Positions 46,907-55,592 of a stretch of 64,000 nucleotides of DNA are shown here, piece after piece. Numbering within the stretch: the stretch's first letter is position 1; the number at the start of each line of letters is the position of its first letter. The stretch covers positions 62,001 through 126,000 of the forward strand of contig BQIU01000002.1 of assembly GCA_021603905.1 (NCBI GenBank), given 5' to 3'. The DNA is from Nitrospirales bacterium. Lineage in GTDB: Bacteria; Nitrospirota; Nitrospiria; Nitrospirales; UBA8639. The notes beneath the pieces were generated by a model, which saw only the letters and a list, made by a program, of their open reading frames with translations, was not told the origin of the DNA and ran no database searches. The position numbers and the translations under genes were made by a program.

Positions 46907-47566
46907 TTACGATGTAGAGGCAATGCCTTTCATGATGGCGTATTTGGTCAGATCCGCTTTAGTTTTTAGGCCTAAAGCTTGGATAATTTGTGTTTTATGA
47001 TACGCGACGGTACTGAGAGATATCTTGAGTAGATCGGCAATATCTTTCGATGATAAACCTTGTGCCACCAACCTCAAAACTTCTTCCTGTCTTTCGGTCA
47101 AACGGCCAGAGAGTTCTGTGCCAGGCATACCATCATTGCGAGCGAGTACCTGGTCTCGAACTTCTTCTGAAATCAAGGGAGAGATGTATGTTTTATGTGA
47201 GAGAACATCTTGAATCGCTGCTAACAATTCATTACCTGCAGTTTGTTTGGGAATATACCCATCCCCCCCACTTCGAAACGCTTCCATAACATATGTGGGT
47301 TCTAAATGCATCGAAACAAAAATAATTTTCAAAGTTGGGAACGCCTTCTTCAAACTTCGTGCGATATCATATCCATTGCCATCGGGCATTGAAATATCTA
47401 ATAACATCACATCAGGCTTCTTCTGCTGAACTTCACTCACTAAATGCGTTGTCTCCTGGGCTAGCCCAACCACGTCATGATAGGGCTCAAGCAGTGACTT
47501 ACAACTCTCTAAAACGAGAATATGATCGTCAACAAGAAATATTCGTCCTCGTTTATCAATAGCCAT
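46907..47566 (-). CDS. NarL/FixJ-type (LuxR-HTH) response regulator, paralogue
   Basis: A 219-residue regulator with receiver motifs FLVDDH, VMLLDISMPDGNG and YIPKQT, and a LuxR HTH (LTERQEEVLRLVAQGLSSKDIADLLKISLSTVAYHKTQII). It shares most HTH positions, and the ending LGLKTKADLTKYAI, with the regulator at 46165, so the two arose by duplication. They converge with 79 bases between the stops. The start at 47566 (MAIDKRGR) is the first residue of the conserved part. Confidence 0.9.
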   Translation of the reverse strand: MAIDKRGRIFLVDDHILVLESCKSLLEPYHDVVGLAQETTHLVSEVQQKKPDVMLLDISMPDGNGYDIARSLKKAFPTLKIIFVSMHLEPTYVMEAFRSGGDGYIPKQTAGNELLAAIQDVLSHKTYISPLISEEVRDQVLARNDGMPGTELSGRLTERQEEVLRLVAQGLSSKDIADLLKISLSTVAYHKTQIIQALGLKTKADLTKYAIMKGIASTS

Positions 47567-47895
47567 GAAACAGCAATAAGACCGTGTGAACGTAGCTTCC
47601 AATCAGGCATTCAACAACTCCTTCGTCGCTAAAACCTGGCTGAAGGTACAACATTTTTTCCCTGTAATAGCTGGTTAGTCGTTACATTTCAAACATTCAT
47701 GCACTGACCCAATACTTAAAAGAAGTGACATTGATGTTGCCTACAACTTTTTACATGGCAGGGAACAACAACCTCCTAGCTTCATTTTTTATTACACATT
47801 ACATCGACCTCGACCCCTATTACCATTTTTGCTTATCGGCACATACTTCTCATGCGGTGAGGGTTAAGAATGTCAGTTCTACTTTTGCAGAATTT
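47567..47895. other. Intergenic region, no gene recognised
   Basis: About 330 bases. The 69-residue ORF at 47725 (+) is rejected because it overlaps the DUF3309 gene and has no ribosome site. Confidence 0.5.
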
Positions 47896-48048
47896 TTAAA
47901 TTTTTCCAGTCAGCGCCAATACGAGAACGATTAATAAGACAAGACCTAACCCGCCGCTGGGACCATAGCCCCACGATGCACTATGTGGCCATGTCGGCAG
48001 TACCCCAATTAATAAAAGAATTAAAACTATGAGTAAGACTGTCGACAT
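47896..48048 (-). CDS. DUF3309 family small membrane protein
   Basis: A 50-residue gene missed by the ORF track because of its length. The protein is one hydrophobic helix (STVLLIVLILLLIGVLPTWP), a central SWGYGPSGGLG turn and a second helix ending GKI. This is the DUF3309 pattern, a family of tiny membrane proteins of unknown function common in bacteria from soil and water. AGGAAG lies just upstream of the ATG. A CTAGGG-type element (48315) lies about 267 bases upstream, farther than usual. Confidence 0.88.
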   Translation of the reverse strand: MSTVLLIVLILLLIGVLPTWPHSASWGYGPSGGLGLVLLIVLVLALTGKI

Positions 48049-48855
48049 ACATCACTTCCTTTTTTAGTAAAATAAAGGGTTGTAAAATTTCGGACCGCAG
48101 AAGTGTCATGAAACTTTTCTTAATAAATGTTTTCATAACTTGCCCGTGTTTCTCATCCACACAGGTCATCAGGACCCTTCTCATAGAGTGAGGATGTGAG
48201 TTATGTCTTCTTGATCAACGCACTACTCCGAATCATGGATTCTTTCAACTAGGCGCGATGGTCATTCACAGCCTCCCATCACCTCTTTATATATAAATCA
48301 TCTTAGATTCGTGCCTAAGAGAAACCCTTGGTTATATGTCACATGACCCTTGCTATTCTCCTCAGACGCCTTCCACCTACCGCCAGCATTCTTATATCGA
48401 GAGTGGCTGAAAGAGAAGAGAAGTATAAAAATTGGCCTCTATCCTAGTTAAAAGAGACAGACAACGAAAACATGAAGGCTAGATAGGATGTTTCTCTTTC
48501 GTAATCAACATTCCCGTCGGTATACTTATACGGTTCAAGATCTTCACTCTTAGCAGACTTTCAACATGTTTCATGTTATTCAACATTCGAAAACAGCCAT
48601 TGATCGAGTTGATTATAGCGAAACCAAATAACTTTCAGCCGATTCAAATAAACCAACTCAGCGCGAAACACCGCTTCATACGTACGAAAACTAATTGGAA
48701 CGGCTATAACTCGAACAATTTGAATTTCTAATCATCGCGTTGAGATTTGACTTATACCCTCCATGGATCATGTATGATGTCATGGGTACCATTCACGTTC
48801 ATCACTTGTAAGGCCAAGCGTCTTTTTTAACTCCACAAGTGAATCGCTGTGACAT
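48049..48855. other. Long divergent intergenic region
   Basis: About 800 bases between the DUF3309 gene and the kinase operon. It holds the CTAGGG-type element at 48315. No ORF over 60 residues with coding character, and no RNA gene recognised. It is long enough to hide a small RNA. Confidence 0.5.
48315..48330 (-). promoter_or_regulatory. CTAGGG-type 16-bp element upstream of the DUF3309 gene
   Basis: Towards the gene it reads CAAGGGTTTCTCTTAG, 267 bases before the ATG. Confidence 0.45.
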
Positions 48856-50412
48856 ATGGGGAAATCTTTGAAGCTAGAATTGAGTAACCATCGAGAATCT
48901 GAGACTTCTGAAGATGACAGAAAAAATTCTAGGAAGGAATCATCTCGACAGTTGACTATCCACTCTCATACGAAAAAGTCAGACATCAAGATTTCAATAG
49001 GGATTGGCATTCTGATCCTGGCCATTTTGATACTCGACCTGAATATCAAAACAGGAGTCGCGATGGGCATGCTCTATGTCGTCCCGATCATGCTCACACC
49101 ATGGGTATCCTATTTACGAGCTCCATTTTTTGTGGCAGGGTGCTGTACCATGTTTGCTCTTATAGGCGTGATACTCTCACCCGGCATCGACGTCATTCAG
49201 TCAGAGGGCACAACGGCATGGAATACCATCATCAATCGTACGATATCCATTTTCATGATATGGGCAACCGCCTTCGTCACCTACCAATACCGTTGCAGCA
49301 CAGAAAGCCAGTTGCGATTAGCATCCATGGTGGAATCCTCTCACGATGCGATCATTGGCCAAACCTTACACGGAAAGGTCACGAGTTGGAACAAGGGAGC
49401 AGAGGACATATTTGGATATTCGGAACAAGAAAGCCTTGGACAGCTCATGACCTTTCTCTTTCCTCCGGACTTACTGTCCGAAGAAGATGATATTCTGGAC
49501 AAACTCCAACACGGACAAAGAATCTCCAACTTTGAAACCATTCGTCGTCGTAAGGATGGGAAAGATATCTATGTGTCGTTAACCATCTCTCCCGTTATTG
49601 ATCGATGGGGTAATTTGATCGGTGGGTCAAAAATTGTTCGGGATATTTCTCAACAGAAAAAAATGGAAAATATGTTAGCGATTCAAAATTTGACCATGGT
49701 TCAATATACTGATGCGCTCAAGCAATCAAATGATGATCTCTCCCAATTTGCGTATATTGCCTCTCATGATTTACAAGAACCACTTCGAACCATTCACGGA
49801 TTTACCCAGTTATTAGCAGAACGATACCAAAACCAATTAGACGAGCGAGCGAAGGAATATATTGGCTTCGTGACCGACGGAGCCGCACGTCTACAAATCC
49901 TCACACAAGATCTTTTGAAATATTCGAGGATCCAGTCGCAAGAGGTGAAAAATCTTCCAGTCAATACGAACAATGTCCTCACAATCATTCTGCAGCAACT
50001 ACAGACAATCATTGAAGAAAAACAAGTACGCATTACCCATACGCCGCTCCCCACCATTGCTACGGATGAAGAACTGTTCCAACGTCTTCTTCAGAATCTT
50101 GTCACCAACGCCATCAAATTTCAGGGTTCAAATTCACCACAAATACATATTTCAAGTCGAGAAGATGCGAATGAGTGGGTGTTTATGGTACAGGATAATG
50201 GGATTGGAATCGAAGCAGATTTTTTTGAACGAATTTTTCTCCCATTCAAACGACTCCATACCAGAGACGAATATCAAGGGACGGGAATTGGCCTGGCTAT
50301 CTGCAAGAAGATCGTCGAACGTCTGGGCGGACGTATCTGGGTCGAGTCAGAGGTAGGCAAGGGAAGCACTTTTATATTTTCGATTCCCAAACACTATCAG
50401 GAGAAACAATGA
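48856..50412 (+). CDS. Membrane PAS-domain sensor histidine kinase
   Basis: A 518-residue kinase. About four membrane helices lie at residues 43-160 (a compact input domain with no large periplasmic loop). A PAS domain spans about 165-285 (SSHDAIIGQTLHGKVTSWNKGAEDIFGY). HisKA has the phospho-accepting histidine in ASHDLQEPLRTIHGF, followed by a HATPase domain with N, G1 and G2 boxes (NLVTNAIKF; VQDNGIGIEADFFERIFLPF; GTGIGLAICKKIVE). The HDLQEPLR type often pairs with Rcp1-like single receivers, as here: the next gene is one, overlapping by ATGA. Confidence 0.9.
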   Translation: MGKSLKLELSNHRESETSEDDRKNSRKESSRQLTIHSHTKKSDIKISIGIGILILAILILDLNIKTGVAMGMLYVVPIMLTPWVSYLRAPFFVAGCCTMFALIGVILSPGIDVIQSEGTTAWNTIINRTISIFMIWATAFVTYQYRCSTESQLRLASMVESSHDAIIGQTLHGKVTSWNKGAEDIFGYSEQESLGQLMTFLFPPDLLSEEDDILDKLQHGQRISNFETIRRRKDGKDIYVSLTISPVIDRWGNLIGGSKIVRDISQQKKMENMLAIQNLTMVQYTDALKQSNDDLSQFAYIASHDLQEPLRTIHGFTQLLAERYQNQLDERAKEYIGFVTDGAARLQILTQDLLKYSRIQSQEVKNLPVNTNNVLTIILQQLQTIIEEKQVRITHTPLPTIATDEELFQRLLQNLVTNAIKFQGSNSPQIHISSREDANEWVFMVQDNGIGIEADFFERIFLPFKRLHTRDEYQGTGIGLAICKKIVERLGGRIWVESEVGKGSTFIFSIPKHYQEKQ

Positions 50413-50849
50413 CGATTCCTATAGAAATTTTATTGGTAGAAGATAGTCCATCTGATGTCCGTCTTACCCAAGAAGCTTTTGAGGCCGCGCGCATCTACAA
50501 CACGATTCATATCGTACAGGACGGCGTGAGTGCCCTCAAGTTTTTGCAGCAGAAGGTTCCATACGAACATGTCCCTCGGCCGGACCTCATCTTATTGGAC
50601 TTGAATCTCCCTAAAAAAGATGGGCGTGAAGTGTTGAAAGAAATCAAAAGTGATTCGAGTTTACGACAGATACCACTTGTAATTTTGACCACGTCTTCTG
50701 ACGAACATGATGTCTTGCAGAGCTATGATCTTCATGCCAATGCCTACCTGGTCAAACCCATTGACGTCAAAAATTTCATTAACATGATTCAATCTCTTGA
50801 ACAATTCTGGCTTTCCTTCGTTAAACTTCCACCCAAAAATTTTTCATGA
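50409..50849 (+). CDS. Rcp1-like single-domain response regulator
   Basis: A 146-residue stand-alone receiver with the VEDSPSDVRLTQEAF start, acceptor aspartate in LILLDLNLPKKDGREVL and lysine in LVKPID. It has no output domain, so it most likely shuttles phosphate between the upstream PAS kinase and the downstream hybrid kinase. Both its ends overlap neighbours. Confidence 0.9.
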   Translation: MTIPIEILLVEDSPSDVRLTQEAFEAARIYNTIHIVQDGVSALKFLQQKVPYEHVPRPDLILLDLNLPKKDGREVLKEIKSDSSLRQIPLVILTTSSDEHDVLQSYDLHANAYLVKPIDVKNFINMIQSLEQFWLSFVKLPPKNFS

Positions 50850-52816
50850 TGGACGCCAATACGTCGACCACGCTTTCCATTCTTTTAGTCGAAGATAATA
50901 CTCCTGACGTCCGAATGGTGCAGGAACAACTGACACACACCTCAACACTTCACTCATTCTCAATCACCCATGCTCGAACACTTCGTGAAGCGTTAACATT
51001 TCTTCATACGACGACCTTTCACGCTATCCTCCTGGATTTAAATCTTCCAGAATCCAACGGCATGGAAACACTGAAACAAATCCGGAAGACGAATACGTCA
51101 ACGCCGATCGTAATCCTCACGGTGAACGAGGATGAACCCTTGGCGCTTGAAGCCATTAAGCTCGGGGCTCAGGACTATGTTCCCAAATCGCAAATGAATT
51201 CCGGACTTCTGCCGCGCACGTTACATTACGCCATTGAACGTGTCCGAAACGACCGCATGCGCGGAGAGACTGAAAGAATGTACCGGCTCTTTGTTGAAGG
51301 AGCCACCGGATTGGCGTTTATCCTTCTCGACGTGAATGGACATATCATTCATTGGAACGAAGGCGCACAACGACTATTTGGCTATTCGGATGAAGAAGCA
51401 TTGAAGAAATATTTCTCATTTTTATTTCTTCCGGAAGATCAGAACCAGAACCGTCCAGAAGCAGAATTACGCAGAGCTCAGATCGATGAAAAAGGCGATG
51501 ACGACAATTGGCTCGTCTGTGCAGATGGGACACGATTCTGGGCAAGTGGAGCCGTGACGGCCGTTCGTGACAGCCAAGAACAACTCATCGGGTTCGCGAA
51601 AGTCGTTCGAGACAAAACGTTGACAAAAGAAGCCAATGACAAATTGGCTGAACTCAATCGAACTCTGGAAGAACGAGTCAACGCACGAACTCAAGAATTA
51701 GTCCGATATCAAGATCGATTACGGGCTATGGCATCAGAACTCACTATCACGGAACAACGGGAACGTCGCCGCCTCGCCTCGGACCTGCACGATTACTTGG
51801 CACAACTTTTGGTTGTCTGTCGTTTGAAATTAGGCCAGTGTCAATCGCACCAAGAGAAAGAGAGTATACTAAAAACCCTTGGTGAGGCCGACGACCTATT
51901 GGATCAATCGTTAACCTACACACGAACCCTGGTCAGCCAAATCAGTCCCACTTGCCTCTATGAATTCGGTCTACAGGCTTCTCTCTCATGGTTAGCGTCT
52001 GAAATGAAAAATCAGGGGTTAACGGTTCATGTCAAAGATGAGTCTAGGACACTCAACTTTCGCGAAGATCATGCGGTCTTAATTTATCAATCTGTTCGTG
52101 AACTGTTATTTAACGTCTTAAAACATTCCGGAGTCAACGAAGCGATATTGACGGTATCTATTCCCAATAACACTCACCTACAGATTGAGGTAAGGGATTC
52201 CGGCCGAGGATTTATTCACCACTCAACAGATACTGCGAATCATCCAACAGAAAAATTTGGAATTTTCAGTATTCGGGAACGAATAGAAGCGTTAGGCGGG
52301 GATTTCCTCATTGCATCGACTCCCGAACATGGAACAAACGTGCGTTTTCAGATTCCACTCGAAACGGAGAAGCAAGAGGAACCACAAGACGATAAACATA
52401 CGACACCTGACCCGGCTATTTCGCCTCCTCCACATCGCTCCTCTCTATCAGATACCATTCGCATCCTCATCGTCGACGATCACAAAATGGTTCGTGAAGG
52501 GTTTCGTTTCATCTTGAATGCACAAGAAAATTTTGAAGTGGTGGGAGAAGCAGAAAACGGAGAAGACGCCATCCTTCAGAGCCGGTCTCTTCACCCAGAC
52601 ATCATCATTATGGATTTTCAAATGCCCAACATGGATGGATTGGAAGCGACACGCAGAATCATCCGTGAAAAACCGGAAACCATTGTGATTGGCCTATCTG
52701 TTTACGATTCAACCGAAGCTGTTCAATCGTTCTTAGACGCAGGAGCGAAGGCGCTGGTCGCAAAAGGTGGACCAGCCGATCACTTAGTGAACACCATTCG
52801 TCAATTTGTGCTTTGA
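50846..52816 (+). CDS. Hybrid sensor kinase: REC-PAS-HisKA_3-HATPase-REC
   Basis: A 656-residue protein. An N-terminal receiver (about 10-130, ILLDLNLPESNGMETL, YVPKSQ) is followed by a PAS domain (145-270, HIIHWNEGAQRLFGY) and a NarX-type dimerisation domain. The latter has the histidine in RRRLASDLHDYLAQLLV, preceded by a coiled coil. A HATPase follows (LLFNVLKHSGVNEA; GRGFIHH; GIFSIRERIEALGG). The C-terminal receiver (about 540-656) has IVDDHKMVREGFRFIL and IIMDFQMPNMDGLEATRRI. This receiver resembles NarL-type receivers but has no HTH. The kinase type is the natural partner of the LuxR-type regulators at 46-47 kb. Confidence 0.9.
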   Translation: MMDANTSTTLSILLVEDNTPDVRMVQEQLTHTSTLHSFSITHARTLREALTFLHTTTFHAILLDLNLPESNGMETLKQIRKTNTSTPIVILTVNEDEPLALEAIKLGAQDYVPKSQMNSGLLPRTLHYAIERVRNDRMRGETERMYRLFVEGATGLAFILLDVNGHIIHWNEGAQRLFGYSDEEALKKYFSFLFLPEDQNQNRPEAELRRAQIDEKGDDDNWLVCADGTRFWASGAVTAVRDSQEQLIGFAKVVRDKTLTKEANDKLAELNRTLEERVNARTQELVRYQDRLRAMASELTITEQRERRRLASDLHDYLAQLLVVCRLKLGQCQSHQEKESILKTLGEADDLLDQSLTYTRTLVSQISPTCLYEFGLQASLSWLASEMKNQGLTVHVKDESRTLNFREDHAVLIYQSVRELLFNVLKHSGVNEAILTVSIPNNTHLQIEVRDSGRGFIHHSTDTANHPTEKFGIFSIRERIEALGGDFLIASTPEHGTNVRFQIPLETEKQEEPQDDKHTTPDPAISPPPHRSSLSDTIRILIVDDHKMVREGFRFILNAQENFEVVGEAENGEDAILQSRSLHPDIIIMDFQMPNMDGLEATRRIIREKPETIVIGLSVYDSTEAVQSFLDAGAKALVAKGGPADHLVNTIRQFVL

Positions 52817-53132
52817 AGTCATTCTTGTCAGTAGGCTTTCATCAAAATTTTCCAGAAATCATCATCCTCAACGAACCGATTTCCCGCTCAAACTTCACGC
52901 CTCGGCCAGTAGACGAACGTCTGTCTTCCCTTAGCCTTCTTCTTGTCAATACAAAAATTTAAACATAATCAATCACAGTCAGTGGATGATGCGGTATAAC
53001 CCTTGAATTAGGTATTTACACTCAAGGGGTAATGATAGTGGTGTGATTGAGAAAAGCCTTTACAATACCAACGATTCGTCGATTATTGATATTCCGGAAT
53101 ACCGATTCCATAATCCACGGAGGAAAGAGACG
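52817..53132. other. Intergenic region before the STAS gene
   Basis: About 315 bases. It includes an imperfect inverted repeat, TAACCCTTGA (52997) and TCAAGGGGTA (53022), whose right arm overlaps a CTAGGG-type element at 53023. No gene recognised. Confidence 0.5.
53023..53038 (+). promoter_or_regulatory. CTAGGG-type 16-bp element (weaker) upstream of the STAS gene
   Basis: CAAGGGGTAATGATAG, 95 bases before the STAS-gene ATG. It keeps the terminal C, the GGG and the final AG. Confidence 0.4.
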
Positions 53133-53558
53133 ATGCATTATAAAATTAGTTGCATTCATCAACAAATCGTTCTCACCATTACTCCAGACGCTATCATTCA
53201 GACAAATCATCTTCACCAAACAAAATTATTAATGGCGCATGCGATTTCATCTTCCGTTTCTTTCATAGTTCTAGACTTGCAAGCGTTAGCATCAATTGAT
53301 TGGATAGGGAGTCGGATTATTTACCAATTAATTCATGAAAGTCAGAAAAACGGTAAAGTTGTTTTCCTTTTGCATACTCAACCTTCCCTTGAAGCAGACC
53401 TTCAGGAGAAAGGAATCTTGAACATATCCTACGCAATGAAAACAGAAGAAGAGTTAACTCAGGCCATACGGGAAACATTACACAAACGCAAGGATGTGAC
53501 GATGTACCCACAGCAAAATGTCACGACCAGCGGGACTCGGACCGTCTCGCTGTTATAA
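53133..53558 (+). CDS. STAS-domain protein (anti-sigma factor antagonist type)
   Basis: A 141-residue protein with a STAS fold (HQQIVLTITPDAIIQTNHLHQTKLLM; IVLDLQALASIDWIGSRIIYQLIHES; GKVVFLLHTQPSLEADLQEKG). In classical antagonists a phosphorylatable serine follows the LD-x6-D motif. Here ASIDWIGSR keeps a serine close by, so control by a kinase is possible. The start at 53133 follows GGAGG; the 30 upstream codons in the track are excluded. No anti-sigma gene is adjacent. Confidence 0.75.
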   Translation: MHYKISCIHQQIVLTITPDAIIQTNHLHQTKLLMAHAISSSVSFIVLDLQALASIDWIGSRIIYQLIHESQKNGKVVFLLHTQPSLEADLQEKGILNISYAMKTEEELTQAIRETLHKRKDVTMYPQQNVTTSGTRTVSLL

Positions 53559-53958
53559 GGGTCTTCCCATACATGACAGATCCTTTCATAAATAATTGGA
53601 ATCATCTTCACAGATATAAATCGCCTGCCTCAATCTCCGATGTAACTCTCTTATTCACTCCTAGCAAGAGAGACCACCCTCACATATTTCACATACGACT
53701 GGCATGATCAATCTCTCGTGTCCTCTGTCTCCATGTATGTCTCGGTCACATACATAACCTCCTGAATAAAATCTCTGAGATTTCGCATTCTTTCCATGAC
53801 AACGTCACCCAGGGCACTCCGCATTTAAAGCAAGGGTAAGTGACAGTACTGCCTGAATGGACTATTGGCTAATCTACCTTCTCACAAGGTGAATAAATGT
53901 TGCCTGTCACATTGATAACGTCATTACAGTATACTTTCTGTCGGTAAGGAGGTCCCCC
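53559..53958. other. Intergenic region, no gene recognised
   Basis: About 400 bases between the STAS gene and the HTH-like protein. It contains a weak CTAGGG-type element at 53831 and nothing else I can support. Confidence 0.45.
53831..53846 (+). promoter_or_regulatory. CTAGGG-type 16-bp element (weaker) upstream of the HTH-like gene
   Basis: CAAGGGTAAGTGACAG, 113 bases before the predicted TTG start at 53959. Confidence 0.4.
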
Positions 53959-54891
53959 TTGAAAACTATCAATCCATCTACTCACATGATGATTCACACT
54001 TCTGAAGAATTCACACAATGTGTGCCGGCGAATTTCCCTCACTTTTTGGAACGATCTTCCAAACTCATTCGTCGTATTCTCCAAGACATGGGACAATGGT
54101 CAGACAATATGGCACATGAAAAACTGCTTTTACGACTCTCGTTTAATCTCGTTGAAAAATTCATTGAATATTGTCCATCTCAACTACCGTGTCGACCACT
54201 CTTGCTTCTCGACGGATATATTTCGAAGTACTTTGGAAGGCCTCAGGAACACAAAGCTCCCTCCACGTCCAATCAGCTGATGTATCGATTTCTTGACGGC
54301 CTATTGAATCGAGCTGTCATCAGCCGTGACGCACTCATTGGACTCTTCTACCACCTTTACGGACTACGACCGCGTGAGGTCCGTATCCTCTTAGGGATAG
54401 AAGAGGAGCAAATGCAACGAATCTATAAAAACTTCAGACGATGGAAACAGAAAGGGTGGTACCTCGCCATGGAAGAGGCAGACTTGACCGAAAATGAAAT
54501 AAAACACCTCCACAATAGTCAAATCAAACACCCGGAAATCTTCAATACCCAAGCCAGAGAAAATCTGGAAATTTTACTGCCGTTTTATCGAAAAAGTGAT
54601 CCTCCCCACTATCCATGCCTCACCAAAACGAAGTGGAGGGAAGTTTTTACCGAAGGGTATGGCTATGATTATAAAATGTGGCATTTACCATTGTGCCTCA
54701 CATGCCTACACGAGGTTGCTGGGTTTGGAGATGATTTTTGCCTCCCCACCGATTTGCGCCTCAATCTTCATATTTCGCCCTACTCGGTCAATGAAGAAGA
54801 AGTGTCTTTTCAGCAATTTAAACGTTCAAAAATTCGCGGCACCTGCACCACGCAACGACATCATGTTCATTCAAGGCTGCAAGTTGCATGA
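53959..54891 (+). CDS. Unrecognised protein with a central sigma-region-4-like helix-turn-helix
   Basis: A 310-residue soluble protein I cannot assign. The start is TTG, preceded by a strong AAGGAGGT. Residues about 125-170 (RDALIGLFYHLYGLRPREVRILLGIEEEQMQRIYKNFRRWK) read like the DNA-binding helices of sigma-70 region 4 or a LuxR-type HTH. The N-terminal part is helical (FLERSSKLIRRILQDMG). The C-terminal 100 residues hold a conserved-looking aromatic stretch (WREVFTEGYGYDYKMWHLPLCLTCLHEVAGFGDDF) with three cysteines. It might be a transcription factor; this rests only on the helix pattern. Confidence 0.6.
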   Translation: MKTINPSTHMMIHTSEEFTQCVPANFPHFLERSSKLIRRILQDMGQWSDNMAHEKLLLRLSFNLVEKFIEYCPSQLPCRPLLLLDGYISKYFGRPQEHKAPSTSNQLMYRFLDGLLNRAVISRDALIGLFYHLYGLRPREVRILLGIEEEQMQRIYKNFRRWKQKGWYLAMEEADLTENEIKHLHNSQIKHPEIFNTQARENLEILLPFYRKSDPPHYPCLTKTKWREVFTEGYGYDYKMWHLPLCLTCLHEVAGFGDDFCLPTDLRLNLHISPYSVNEEEVSFQQFKRSKIRGTCTTQRHHVHSRLQVA

Positions 54892-54938
54892 GAGTATGGA
54901 GATGGCTATCGACGAGGAAAGAAGGTGTGATTGACAAG

Positions 54939-55316
54939 TCAATTATCTGTCGGATAGCACATAAGCTCTAGGAAAGCGTCCTGAAACAATCTTTTGTTCA
55001 CAGGTTTTTCAAAGGTATAAGAAGCGCCAATCATCTGGGGAAATTTAACCATATTGATATGCGGAGTGTCTCGGGCGGAGAAGGTCGCTATAATGGGAGG
55101 ATGAGGATCACACGTGGTCACTTCAGATATCATCGATAAGCCATTTTTTTGGATAGAGTAATCAACAACAACAAGATCGATGATTTGATCGTTTAATATT
55201 CGCATACCTTCAGGGAGACTCCAGGCCCGCCGTACATCCAACCCGAAACTATCAGGCAACCAGTCAAGCAGTTCATAGAGATTAAGATCAGAACCAAATA
55301 GAAGAATAGTGCACAT
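54939..55316 (-). CDS. Stand-alone receiver-like protein, partly degenerate
   Basis: A protein of about 125 residues with the receiver fold. The phospho-acceptor aspartate is probably in IDLVVVDYSIQKNG, the switch serine/threonine in IIATFSARD, and the lysine in YTFEKPVNK. The N-terminal acidic pair is reduced to one residue (LLFGSDLNLY), so metal binding may be weakened. The start MCTILLFG at 55316 fits the domain boundary. No output domain and no kinase partner beside it. Confidence 0.65.
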   Translation of the reverse strand: MCTILLFGSDLNLYELLDWLPDSFGLDVRRAWSLPEGMRILNDQIIDLVVVDYSIQKNGLSMISEVTTCDPHPPIIATFSARDTPHINMVKFPQMIGASYTFEKPVNKRLFQDAFLELMCYPTDN

Positions 55317-55499
55317 GAATGCCTTTGACAATACGACGATGACTGGATGGCACAAACCTGGAATTTGCTAAGGTTTAATCATTTTACATATCATGCCACG
55401 GACCGGAATAGTATTTCCTCAACGGTAAGCGCATGCGGCTGCTCATGACGTTCTCAATACTCATAAAATTGCTTCTACAATCTTTCGTGTGTACAGAAA

Positions 55500-55543
55500 G
55501 ATAACCTGAGCACATTGGTGTAGAGCAACATGTTCAGGTTATC
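55500..55543. terminator. Hairpin after the double PRC-barrel gene
   Basis: Arms GATAACCTGAGCA and TGTTCAGGTTATC (one G-T pair) with a long loop, about 50 bases past the stop of the PRC gene. On the minus strand it is followed by TTTCT. A probable terminator. Confidence 0.5.
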
Positions 55544-55592
55544 GCTTCCGATTCGAGAATATTTCGATTAACGTCTAATCGAAAATACAGCT

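Noticed and set aside
47725-47934. 69-residue plus-strand ORF
   Set aside because: No ribosome site, and it overlaps the well-supported DUF3309 gene on the other strand.
51871-51889. Sequence resembling the CTAGGG-type element (AAAAACCCTTGGTG)
   Set aside because: It lies inside the hybrid-kinase coding region, faces no start and lacks the other half.
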